From Bisporella sp. PMI_857 (taxonomy: Eukaryota > Ascomycota > Leotiomycetes > Helotiales > Helotiaceae), in contig JAJSPD010000011.1 in assembly GCA_021307315.1 (NCBI GenBank), positions 124,001 to 188,000 on the forward strand: a stretch of DNA of 64,000 nt, read 5' to 3'. The position numbers and the translations under genes were made by a program. This document shows, piece after piece, positions 32,890 to 43,037 of the stretch; the stretch's first letter is position 1; every line of letters starts with the position of its first letter. The notes below the pieces were generated by a model. It worked only from the letters and a program-made list of their open reading frames with translations, ran no database searches and was not told the origin of the DNA.

Positions 32890-35800
32890 ATGGAAAGCCA
32901 GCAACACGATACATATCAGGCCGATATTGATGTGGCCATCTCTGGTTCTGCACTCCTTGAGCTTGCCAGTAAAGACTCCCACGACGGTCGGCGAAAATTG
33001 TTTGAATACGAAAAACAGCTTCTCGAGGACAGCTTTGCAGTCGGTCAGCGTGACCCCAATTTTCGGGGAACCTATGTCAACGCTTTGCGACTTGCCCTTA
33101 AAACCAACAATCACGATGTAGTCGAGCTTCTCTTGAAAAAAGACACCGCCCATGACGTCTTTAAGGATGAGTCCGATATCCTTCAAGTTGCCATATCTGC
33201 CAGCGCAGGCAGGTGGAGAGCTGAACCCAGCCATCTGAAGGCAAGGATCGAAACGCTGATCACCTATGGAGCTTCAGTCAACGCTTTCGATGATGAAGGG
33301 AAATCACCACTGTATTACAGTTGCGTTAAAGGTGTCCCAGACACATTCAAATTCCTGATCGAATCGGGTGCTGATTGCTCCGCTTTGTTCGATCCCTTTC
33401 CCAGCGGCGAGATTGACAACCCTCCGAGCCCGGATACTGAGGGTCTGGGAAAAGCAAATCTGCTGCAGATTGCCTTGAACGCACGGCAAGAAAATGAAAG
33501 ATGGGGGACCGTTCCTTCTATTTGGGAAAAGGGGCCGATGAGATGGGACTCGATTGTGATGTACCTTCTCAATGCTGGTCTTTATTGCCGGCCTGACGAC
33601 CCAAGCTTGGTTAAGTTTCTACATGTAGTTTGTTATCAAGGCGATCTCACTGCCGTTGAGAAATTGCTTGACTATGGCGTCGATTATACCGCACGAGCTG
33701 GGCGAAGCGACAATCGAGATTATGTCTTTGGAAGCGCCCTCCACGTTGCCGCGGCGATGGGCCAAAAAGACATCGCTGTATGCTTGTTAAAACATGGAGC
33801 TGATCCTCGTGAGAAATACTCGTGTACACGATCACTATTGAGAGAGGAATTCATGATGACCCCGGTAGAATCGGTATTCAAACTACGGCCGATGTCTCTC
33901 CACCAAATGCCAGATGAGCAGAAAATTTTGGAAGTTTGTGAGATTCTTGTTGAACATAGCGCTGACGAGCAAGACGGCCAGTTCTTACTTGAAGGATGTG
34001 TCAAGGCCGGCAACGGCGAGATGGCGAAGAAGCTTCTTGAGAAAGGTTTCCGCATTCAAGAGATTCCAATCTGCTCCCATCTCGAAGTCGTTCGACTTTT
34101 GTTGGATTATGGATGTCAAATTGACACTGTGAAATTTCAAAGGCATGCTGTTGGGAGTGGATCGGTGGACCTGCTGTGTTTCCTTGTGAACAGAGACGGG
34201 CCATTACTGCCGCAGGGTGATTTCGGGTCTATTGCATTTCAAGTAATGCGAGGAAATCATCTAGGCATGCTCAGATACCTAGTTACTGAGTACGGCTTCG
34301 ACATAAACGGTATCTTCCCTGGCCATCCTGGCGCAACGTCGCGCATCAATCTTCTTCAGCGGGCTTGCGACGAGGGCTGCCTCAATTCCGTCGCATTGTT
34401 GTTGGAACTTGGTGCTGATGTTGACTGCCCTGGGCTCCCTGACACAGCTCTGAATCATTTCCGGAAGCAACTCCGACAACAGAGCAGAGGTTTTAACTAT
34501 GTTTTAACTCAACTGCCAATGATTAGACTCTTACTCAGATATCTTCCCGAGAAATCGGAGGATTGGGTTGTGATCAATTCCATGAAAGCGGCTGATGCAG
34601 GAGGTAAACCAAAGCTTCTGCAAGTGAAGAACAAGTTCTTCAATCCTAAGGGCACCAAGAGCCTGGACACTATAGTTCAGTCTCGAGAGTCACCTCAATG
34701 TACGGCGGAGCGAGGCGACAGTGGCTCGGGGGAGCAAGAGTTGAAATCTACAGTTACAATATCTTGGCAAAAGCCATATGCTGAATCTCAACGATTACTT
34801 AGAAAGAGGAAGGACGAAGCCTTTGCATACCGCCCTCTCGACCCAATGCAGAATATCCGAGTTTTGGAGCTTGAACCATCAAAGTCGATTGATGAGCCGA
34901 TTCGTGGCCGGCTTGTCCTAATGTATCTTCCACAAAAACCCCACTATGAGGCTTTGTCGTATACACGAGGAGATCAATCGAAGGTGGCGGGCATCTTGCT
35001 CGAGGACGTAGTCTTTGAAGTAACACAGAATCTGTGGTTGGCGTTGAGAAGGTTGAGATACAAAGACAAGCCAAGGCTCCTTTGGATCGATGCCCTCTGT
35101 ATAGACCAGGAGAATATCCAAGAGCGAAATCAGCAAGTTAGTATTATGAGGGACATCTACCAGATGGCGAACCAGACCATTTTTTGGGTTGGAGAGGAGG
35201 GAGATGATTCGCACCTCGTTTTTGAACACCTCAGAGAGTGGAAAGAGTACTGTGAGGACTACAAAGCCGGCCGGGTGAAATCCAGGGACCCCATGTTCAA
35301 TGAGTCGCACATAAATCCGCCATCTTACAAAGGTAAGACGAGAGATGCGTTCCTCAAGCTTTGCCAACGGCCATTATTCTTTCGCTCTTGGGTGATACAG
35401 GAAGTCTCTTTAGCAAAGAGCGCAATCGTGATGTGTGGGCCAGACACAGAGAGCATTCGGCTCCTGGGCCTACCTAGCTCTTTCGGCACGACAGTCCATC
35501 CGCTCCAAGCAATCAATGGGCCTTCTCATTATCACAATCTGACGAGTATCGGGAGGCCATCAGGCCTACACGGCCTCGGAAAGGTTATTCAATGCAGTAG
35601 ATTTTGCGAAGCCAGCGATCCAAGGGACAAAGTTTACAGCCTCCTCGGGATGTTCGATCACCAGATTATTCCAGTTGATTACTCTCTCAGCGTCGCCGAC
35701 GTCTACCGCCAGTTTACCCAAGCGGTCGTGGAAGAGACAAAGTCACTACAAGTTCTCCATTGGATGGGTACACAGAGAGAGAGAGATGACCTTAATTCAT

Positions 35801-36576
35801 GGGTGCAGGACTTCAGTGTTTCCAAGCCCGCAGGGGTACTGCCAGGGATTTTCGGATCATGGACTCACGGCTTGAACTACCCTTTACGCACTCTGCCCGG
35901 ATTACAATTTTGCGCATCGGAGTTCCTGATCAAGGGGAAGTACATCGAATCTATTCAGTGCATAGGACCTGAGCTGCATGCAAATGTCGACAACATTCTT
36001 GGTAGCGACAGCTTTGCAGAAACGCTCTACCACTGGGAGTCACTGGCCGCTAAGCTTGTTTCCCAGAAACGGTTTAAGAATGCTGTCACGGGCGCTTTTC
36101 TTGATACTCTCATTGCCAATGACCGGCATTGGACGGTTGCTAATGGCAAAGCGCCCGAGTTCTCATTTCATGCAGAGGCATTTGCGACATTTTATGAGCG
36201 ATATGGCACAGGTATACTGGCGGAAGCTGATTTGGACTACTTTCGAGATATTGCCTTCATTCAGGAATGGTCAGAGGAGGGAAATGCTGATAAAATGAAT
36301 GAATGGAAAGTTTCACACTTTACTCAAAGTATGGAGATTGCATGCTATGGTAGAAGCTTCTTTATCACCGATCAGGGTTCGATGGGTCTTGCCCCGCCAA
36401 GAGCAAAGCCAGAAGACGAGCTTGTGTACTTCCCGGGAGGGTTATATCCATTTGTGGTACGGATGCATGAGGAAGGGGCATATGAGCTAATTGGCGATTG
36501 CTTTTTGTATGATTTTGATGTGTATAAGCTTTTCGACGATGAGTCCAAGCAAATCAAGGATTTTGTATTGCGATAG
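32890..36576 (+). CDS. Ankyrin-repeat HET domain protein
   Basis: Single exon, 1228 residues; the ATG at 32890 follows a non-ATG-open stretch. Residues about 60-520 hold ankyrin-type repeats (for example SALHVAAAMGQKDIAVCLL and LLQRACDEGCLNSVALLLE). A HET domain follows from about residue 684: HYEALSYTRGDQ, KDKPRLLWIDALCIDQ, VSIMRDIYQMANQTIFWVGE, SWVIQEV, ASDPRDKVYSLLGMF. The order is unusual in that the effector domain is C-terminal to the repeats. The hallmark SYTWGD has Arg for Trp here. The frame is intact over 3.7 kb. A sensor (ankyrin) plus death effector (HET) role is inferred from the domains. Confidence 0.88.
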   Translation: MESQQHDTYQADIDVAISGSALLELASKDSHDGRRKLFEYEKQLLEDSFAVGQRDPNFRGTYVNALRLALKTNNHDVVELLLKKDTAHDVFKDESDILQVAISASAGRWRAEPSHLKARIETLITYGASVNAFDDEGKSPLYYSCVKGVPDTFKFLIESGADCSALFDPFPSGEIDNPPSPDTEGLGKANLLQIALNARQENERWGTVPSIWEKGPMRWDSIVMYLLNAGLYCRPDDPSLVKFLHVVCYQGDLTAVEKLLDYGVDYTARAGRSDNRDYVFGSALHVAAAMGQKDIAVCLLKHGADPREKYSCTRSLLREEFMMTPVESVFKLRPMSLHQMPDEQKILEVCEILVEHSADEQDGQFLLEGCVKAGNGEMAKKLLEKGFRIQEIPICSHLEVVRLLLDYGCQIDTVKFQRHAVGSGSVDLLCFLVNRDGPLLPQGDFGSIAFQVMRGNHLGMLRYLVTEYGFDINGIFPGHPGATSRINLLQRACDEGCLNSVALLLELGADVDCPGLPDTALNHFRKQLRQQSRGFNYVLTQLPMIRLLLRYLPEKSEDWVVINSMKAADAGGKPKLLQVKNKFFNPKGTKSLDTIVQSRESPQCTAERGDSGSGEQELKSTVTISWQKPYAESQRLLRKRKDEAFAYRPLDPMQNIRVLELEPSKSIDEPIRGRLVLMYLPQKPHYEALSYTRGDQSKVAGILLEDVVFEVTQNLWLALRRLRYKDKPRLLWIDALCIDQENIQERNQQVSIMRDIYQMANQTIFWVGEEGDDSHLVFEHLREWKEYCEDYKAGRVKSRDPMFNESHINPPSYKGKTRDAFLKLCQRPLFFRSWVIQEVSLAKSAIVMCGPDTESIRLLGLPSSFGTTVHPLQAINGPSHYHNLTSIGRPSGLHGLGKVIQCSRFCEASDPRDKVYSLLGMFDHQIIPVDYSLSVADVYRQFTQAVVEETKSLQVLHWMGTQRERDDLNSWVQDFSVSKPAGVLPGIFGSWTHGLNYPLRTLPGLQFCASEFLIKGKYIESIQCIGPELHANVDNILGSDSFAETLYHWESLAAKLVSQKRFKNAVTGAFLDTLIANDRHWTVANGKAPEFSFHAEAFATFYERYGTGILAEADLDYFRDIAFIQEWSEEGNADKMNEWKVSHFTQSMEIACYGRSFFITDQGSMGLAPPRAKPEDELVYFPGGLYPFVVRMHEEGAYELIGDCFLYDFDVYKLFDDESKQIKDFVLR

Positions 36577-37345
36577 CTAATGCGCTGATCGCTGAGAAGG
36601 GGCCTAACGAATCTTGAGTGAAAGCTCTCGGGGTCCTGGGAGGGCAAAGGGATGTTGATGGATGAGGAACGTATTGAATATTCGTAATATACATTGCTTT
36701 TGAATGCTCCCACCACCTTCGATCACTCCCACTCCTAAAACAATGTCTACTAGATTTAAAGTTCAGCATGACAACGCGATTTGCTTGGACATAAATGATT
36801 CGAAATCATACTGTTGCCATTTTCAAAGATGGGCCGGAGGGCTGTTAAAAGTCGGTAATAGCGATGGTATTACAATCCGTCCACCATTGTTGCATAATCT
36901 GCAAGTCAGTCTGGCTTTGGCTGATCATTTGGCAACCCAGGCTTCAAGAGCAGCCTGCGGATCCCGTTCCTCAACATTGCCGTTATCGTGAAGAGTGAAA
37001 TTCATCTCCACGACAACCTAATCCGCAACAGCTTCGATTGGGTCAGTACGGGGTTTAACTTCAAGCACCACCTTATCGCTATTTGAGGAGTAGGAAAGGA
37101 TCCGGAGACAGTTTGGCTTGGGGCGGTTCTTGTTTGACGCCAGCGAAGAGACGGAGGGTTAAGGATCCCGTGGGTAGAATATAGAGCCTGGATAACCGGA
37201 GACACGACATCGACTGGGGGTCGAGAGGATACATCGGTTATACAAGATCGGTATTTGATATAATAGGAGGAAGAGAACGACCTGGAGGGTATTTACGCTC
37301 CGCCAAATAGATACAGGAATCGATAGATAAAAAATGGTTACTGAT
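36577..37345. other. Intergenic, no gene seen
   Basis: Short frames lack motifs. Contains the 3' flank of the ankyrin-HET gene. Confidence 0.4.
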
Positions 37346-37792
37346 TGTAACAACTCAAGGCGAGCCGGGATCTTGATCCGTAGATCTCAGGGAGAGGAAC
37401 TCAAAGGTGTGAACGACTGTCGGATCACTCTACCCGTGGCAACACCACGTAATTGCTACGCAGTTGCCTGTTGGGTTGAATGTGATCTGATTGTTGAAGG
37501 ATGAATCAAGGGATGAGGATATGCCTCATCCCTAAGTCATGTGACTTCGTCACATGACCCATCCTCCATTCAGTAACTAATCTATACTGGTAAATATTGA
37601 TACAAACAACGACTATTAACTGTTATAACGTAGAGAACAAGCTACAGACAGAAGAGGGGAAGGAAAGCAGTGCTTTATATACAGGAGACTGGCAACGGGC
37701 CAGTGTAAGCGAGGCCCTGTAGTGTCAGGGGCCGAGCCCTAAAAGGCCGAGCCCCAAGGGGCTCTAAGCGAGATAGGGCCAGGGCCGTGACA
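37346..37792 (+). repeat. LTR (TGTAACAACTC family), copy 4, interrupted
   Basis: Ends TGTAACAACTC and GGCCGTGACA. Split by a second LTR at 37418-37608. No matching outer duplication (CTGAT and GCTAC). Confidence 0.8.
37418..37608 (+). repeat. Solo LTR nested within another LTR
   Basis: TGTCGGATCACTC ... GATACAAACA with perfect duplication ACGAC (37413-37417 and 37609-37613). Its removal restores the host LTR. Confidence 0.88.
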
Positions 37793-37930
37793 GCTACACT
37801 CAGGCTCGGCTCAAGTATACTCATCCAGCGAAAAGAAAAATTTATCCTAGGTCTCTAGGCGGTTGAACTCTAGTCTCACTATTTTTGGTCCAAAGTTAGT
37901 TAGGAAGCTCGGTAGCTTTTACTCAGGCGC

Positions 37931-38105
37931 TGTCACGACACGCCATGTGGATCTACAGATACAGAGGGCAACGATGGTATCATACGAGAATCTATAGCTA
38001 AGGAAGGAAGAGAAGCTCGAGGAGAGCAGGCTATATATACACGAGGCGTTCTGAGAGCTCGGCTAATATAGGTCACGGGGGCGCTCCAGAGCACGGGACG
38101 TAACA
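37931..38105 (+). repeat. LTR (TGTCACG family), copy 2
   Basis: TGTCACGACACGCC ... GGACGTAACA, the inverse of 29830-30000, with a TATATATAC box. Flanks do not match as a duplication. It is followed by a short end fragment (GATTCCTGACA) of another LTR family. Confidence 0.7.
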
Positions 38106-39000
38106 AGCCGATTCCTGACAACGAAAGCCGAATATTTACTAGTTGACATATACCGTGAACACTGGGACATAATATCACACAGATGCGCACTTTCAAGATT
38201 GACCTACGCGTTTACTCACACGCAATTAACAAGGTAGACACCGACCAACGCCAATGTAGCCGCGGACCTCAAACAGAACGCCAGTTCTCCTTGAATGTAA
38301 AAACACAGAAATAGGATTCTACCTCTTAGTTCTTCTCAGTGTGATGGTAACTGTTAACTTCGGCTCCGGAATATAGGCACTTATAACCCGGTGGTGAGTC
38401 AGTAGTGACGAACCGTATTCTGGTTCTGCCTATGTTGACAAATATCCAGATGGTCCAAGTAGTTTGGTAGTAACACATCTTCCTAGGCGCCAGCTATTAT
38501 TTACTAGCGTCACAAAAGATAAGGAAGCGTGAGGAAGAGCCTACAAGAAGCTGCATAAACTATTATTCTGTAGCTGGCAAAGGAGGTTTGGGACACGGCA
38601 GACGAGATCGTTTGGGGTCAGCTTCTAGTCCTTATCATCCACCTCAATCCCAGTTTTTATACCAAGGTGGATATGCTTGATTATAATGGCAGTATTTGAA
38701 CGAAAGTAAGATAAATGAACGGCTTCCTAAAGTTGCAGTAGTTTTAAATACTAAAGCTTTTGCTGGTAGTCAATCATCCTAGGTCACAGTGCTCGCTACT
38801 GTAATGTCATTAGTGTAGCTAGGAAATACTATGCCGGGTTAAAGTGCAGTGGTAACTCTGGAGAAAGGCAAGGCACATGACCCAACTATACCTCGATAAA
38901 TATAGTGTTTAATTACAAAAAAGTGGCCAGTCACCAAACCGCTTACGTCTTTCGCGCGTGTAGCCTGTTGTATAGCCCCTTCTTCCTTTACCCCCGCATA
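38106..39000. other. Intergenic, no gene seen
   Basis: Downstream side of the glyoxalase-fold gene. No motif-bearing frame. Confidence 0.4.
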
Positions 39001-39500
39001 TCACGCCGCTATCACATTATCCTGCTCTCCCCCAGCCTTCTTTTCAAAACAAACCACTTCGATATTATTTCCATCAAGGTCTAGCAGATATGCCGCTGAA
39101 TAAATAACCCGCAATCAGTTTTACGGTTCGAAAATACTTGCTACACCATCATCGTACAATACATACCATAGTATCCCTCCATCCACGGCCTCACCCCTGG
39201 TGCGCCATTGTCCTTTCCTCCAGCATTGATCCCGCAAGCATAGAAGTCATCAACTGTCTTCCGTTCTTTCGCGTAAAATGAGATATGTACCGGTGTGGGC
39301 TTCTGGCTGTAGTCATTCTCCGGACCTGGCTGGTACTCCCGAAGCCACAAATCAGGAATTGGAGCTGAAGAGGATGAAGAGCCGAGCCCAATAACGGATG
39401 GAAAACGTGTGGTGATGTAGGAAAGGGGAGAAAGGGCCTCGGTGTAGAATTTAACAGAGGCTTCGAGGTCGCAGACGCGGAGGGAGACGTGGCCAAGCAT
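39001..39500 (-). CDS. Glyoxalase/bleomycin-resistance (VOC) fold protein
   Basis: complement(39001..39095, 39167..39500), about 142 residues. The intron is 71 nt (GTATGT donor, TTCAG acceptor). Starts MLGHVSLRVCDLEASVKFY, the usual beta-alpha start of VOC-family domains, and ends with the matching AAYLLDLDGNNIEVVCFE strand that carries the family's metal-ligand Glu. VOC proteins are small cytosolic dioxygenase- or glyoxalase-like enzymes; substrate cannot be told from sequence. The frame is intact. The start at 39500 was chosen over the longer open frame because the family begins there. The Mutator-like element has inserted 130 bp upstream, so the promoter is displaced. Confidence 0.88.
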
Positions 39501-39637
39501 TCTTAGTCCTATAAGGATGAAGTTTAGTATCACTGAAAAGTAATGGATACTTCGGTGAGTCTTGCCCTTTGGTGTCATATATATTTGACGAATTTTACTT
39601 TTTATGCTGCCGTTCGAGAGCGGAGGTGTGACTCATG

Positions 39638-41965
39638 GGGTACGATTAAAACGCAGACCGCTAGTCATGCGCCAAGACTTGGCATAGAGCAACTTTAAAT
39701 TTAAGCGAGCCAATAAACTAAAAAAGGATTGGGTCACGAGACTTGGCCACCCACTCATCCAATGACCGACCAATAAGATTCTCAGAAAAGTGGAGCACTT
39801 CTCTTTCCCAGACTGCAAATAGCCGATCTTTTTCCTCCTCATTCAATTGGCTAGCAACTTCGCTTAGCTCAAAAAAGCGGGTCCTTACTTGATCTAAAGC
39901 TTCGCTAGTATTAAGCTTAGCCTGTAGATTCCGTGATGGACCCGCATTTTCGGGCTCGCTTACGTCAATTAGCGTTCTTGTCCAATAAATCTCGAACCCT
40001 GATTCGTCAAATTGATCCGCGTAATTTTGCCAAGCCGGCTCTTCAATTAATCCGAGCCAATGATAAGCTAAGATTATATGTCGGCACGGAAGCAAATAGC
40101 GCCTAGCGAATCGACAAAAGCATACGCCAGTCAAATCTAGCGAATCAGAGTCGCCCGATTCGGCGTTGGCTTCTGCAGCTTTAATTTCATCCAATAAAAG
40201 AAGCTGGATTTGATATGGAAATAAACTAAGCCAAGGGAACTCTAGTGTAGCGCTAAGCTTTTTTGTTGACCAATTGTATGCTGCTTTTTGAGCACGTACG
40301 TCATACTGAGAAGCGCATTGGCTAATAAGCGAGATAATCCCCGCTATAGAGTATTTTGGGCGAATCACCAGCTTAGTAAGCTTGCCAAGAGATTTAAGCG
40401 AGCGATGGAACGCTTCTATTGGATTGGTTGTTGTTACCTGCAAAAGCAAAGCTGAATGGTCGCGTGCGTAATTGGCCCACTTTTCAATATCCGCTAGCCA
40501 ATAGTTTTTGATATAATTAGCCGACTCGGGGCTTTTGGCCAATCGGATTGCGTTATTTGTTGATTCAATAGCTCCTGCCTTTGTTCGGCGATTGCAAAGG
40601 GCAGCCATAAGCTCAGCACGTGCACGACTATCCTGTTTTGAGCCTAGCTTTCGCTTAATTGTGCGCTGGCAGTGGACTCGGCAAAGCAAGTGGGTCACCT
40701 AAAAAGCTTAAATTAGCTAAGCGAGCCAAAAAGGATTAAAAGTGGGTATATGCCTCAGTCTCGCCTGCTGATAGGCCAAGGAATGCTAAGCGAAACGCTT
40801 TGATTTCGGCTGCAGAGTCATCTGTAAGCACATATCGAAGATTCCACGTGCTCCAGCGCTTTACAACCAATAAGAATTCAGCAATTAGCTCGCCAAACTC
40901 ATTTGAAAGTAGCGCGTGCGCTACTGGATGCCAGCAAGCGTATTGGTCACGAACCATTAGCGTAAAAAGCTTCCATTCTAATTGGTTGGTTTTGTGAGTT
41001 GAATCCATAAGTGTCAGGTGACCAAAGCGTTTTAAGCGTTTTAAGCGAGCCGGGTCCGCAAAAACTATTCCCCAGCCAAGGTTACCGTCCAATGATGTTG
41101 CTTGAATAGGGTCGCTAAACCAGTTAAGCGAATTAAGCTTTTCAAACGCTTCTTGGCATTGAACTTTAACGTGATCCTTGGCGTCAGGTGATGCAAATAG
41201 CGCGTTGGGATTGGCTGAGCGCCAGCAAGCCCCACTATTAATAGCATCTTGGCGTGTAAGGTAAGTTCCACCAGCGGCAATTAAGCGATTCATTACTTCT
41301 GATTGGCCGTAACCACGAATAGAGCCAATTACAGCGGCAGGTGCGTAGCCTTTTGTAATATCGGCTTGCAAGTGGGCCAAAATAGCGCTATTGCGCTTAT
41401 AGGCGTCACTTTCATCCAATGAATGTGTATGGATAAAAGAATTGCCGTCAACCGAAGTAAATTCCACGTATTCTGATTGGATAACTAGCCGCAACCTGAC
41501 GTCACATTGTATTTTGATTTTTTTTGTTGTTGCGCGTGAGCTGAGGCGAGAGCTTGGCGTGCTCTTATAGGCTCGCTTAAATCTGCAATCCACTATATGG
41601 CGCGTAAAATCACCTGACGCGTTAGAAGCGCAGCGCGTTTTGTTGAAAATATAAACATTGTCTATAATTGGCCAATAAAGATCATACTCGGCTCTAGTAA
41701 CCCGAAAAGGTAAGGTCATATTGAAAAAGCGCGCTCGCATGTGACATATTGTCGCGGGATCACGTGGTAACAGCGAATAGGGGTCCATAGAAGTCAAAAA
41801 AATCATAAGGTAGATAGTCAAAAAAGAGAGATTTTGAATCCTTTTTTATGGTTGGGGGTCGGCCTAATATTTAGCCGATTTCCTAATTGATTGGCTCGCT
41901 TAATTATTTAGTGCTCTATGCCAAGTCTTGGCGCATGACTAGCGGTCTGCGTTTTAATCGTACCC
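39638..41965 (-). mobile_element. Complete Mutator-like element (MULE)
   Basis: 2328 bp with perfect 54-bp terminal inverted repeats starting GGGTACGATTAAAACGC, flanked by an identical 8-bp duplication GACTCATG (39630-39637 and 41966-41973). One transposase gene fills it. Perfect ends and duplication suggest a recent insertion. Confidence 0.93.
39718..41806 (-). CDS. MULE transposase
   Basis: complement(39718..40698, 40754..41806), about 677 residues. The two frames join through a 55-nt intron with a rare GC donor (GCATAT) and TTTTTAG acceptor, giving SAGETE followed by VTHLLCRVHC; alternatively the gene is split. The MULE core shows LTLMDSTHKTNQLEW (first Asp) and YVLTDDSAAE (second Asp). 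A C-terminal SWIM zinc finger reads CFCRFARRYLLPCRHII. Frames are otherwise uninterrupted, so the element may be autonomous. Starts at 41806 or 41788 are both possible. The enzyme would act in the nucleus on the 54-bp ends. Confidence 0.85.
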
Positions 41966-42179
41966 GACTCATGTGGCGCTTTCGTATCACCCGTGCCCAA
42001 CAGGGGGTCGCTTTTGTGACAGTGCGGTCAGTGCATACTCACCTGACAATCTTTACCTTGCTGTACGGTAGGAATCGAAATCAACCTCAGTAAATAAATC
42101 AATATCTTTAAAAGTTGTGACCATATTTTATCCTAGCACCCACATTGCTTGGTACCCTGCTCTATGTGGGTCACATGCT

Positions 42180-42400
42180 AAAGTGGGTCATCCCGAAGGC
42201 TGGTTATGCGAAGATAAAGTTCTGCCGAGGACAAGCTCGACGCAATGGATTGCGATACTTTTGAGTGAATACTTGCTGCATCGGCAAATCGAGTAGCGCC
42301 GAGCTCGCAGAGGTGATCAACTCTATATTTCGCTGGTGCTGTAAAGCGGCCAAATGCTGCGTTTATTTATCTGATGTCTCTATTTCAAGTCTTGTTACAT
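42180..42400 (+). pseudogene. HET-domain remnant
   Basis: The plus-strand frame reads KAGYAKIKFCRGQARRNGL, a stop, then NTCCIGKSS, INSIFRWCCKAAKCCVYLSDV. This closely tracks the HET domain of the NLR at 23396 (for example SINSMFRWYRNATKCYVYL). The Trp in the WID-type motif is replaced by TGA. No start or downstream domain remains. Confidence 0.7.
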
Positions 42401-43037
42401 TGTACCATGTGTTGCACTCGACTCCGGCTCGAATTGACTCAATCTCGGCTCTCCAGACGTAAACGCTGAAGGTTCGTAGAGGGCGCCACATACAGATGTT
42501 GAGTCTTCTCACTCTGCCTGTATTCTATTGTTATGATACCTCAGCAGATCCTCCAATAGGAGCTCCAGTAGAGAGATCCTCTTCCTGACACTGGGATCAG
42601 CCTATAAATAATCAATCAACGAATAAATCAATTAATCAAATAATCCACAGTGCGAAACTAGCATCCGCCTTGCCGACAACGTGGAGATTGGAACTTGCGG
42701 CATTAATTCAGGGCCAAACGAAACTTAGATCTTACTTTTGTATGGTGGTAGAAGCTAATCAGCCACCAAAAGCTTGCAGCACGCCTGACAAGCAGCCAAA
42801 CGCCACAAATAACCTCCGGATTCCTGCTAAGGAGGCAGAATATTTTTCCGGGATGATAAATTGTGATAGTATATGGATAGAATAAGCAAACTATTGATGG
42901 CTTTCGGCCTCTCAGGATAGGGGTTTCCCTTTTTCTATTTTAATTCTTTTCTTCATTTCTTCTTCCTCATCATATTCTATATATATATATATTTGGTGGG
43001 TGAGCGGCTGGACAAGTTATTTGCTCCACCATGATGG
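42401..43037. other. Intergenic with LTR fragment
   Basis: Bases about 42510-42594 match the 3' part of the copia-type LTR seen at 9249 (GATACCTCAGCAGATCCTC, then TTCCTGACA). No gene. Confidence 0.4.
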
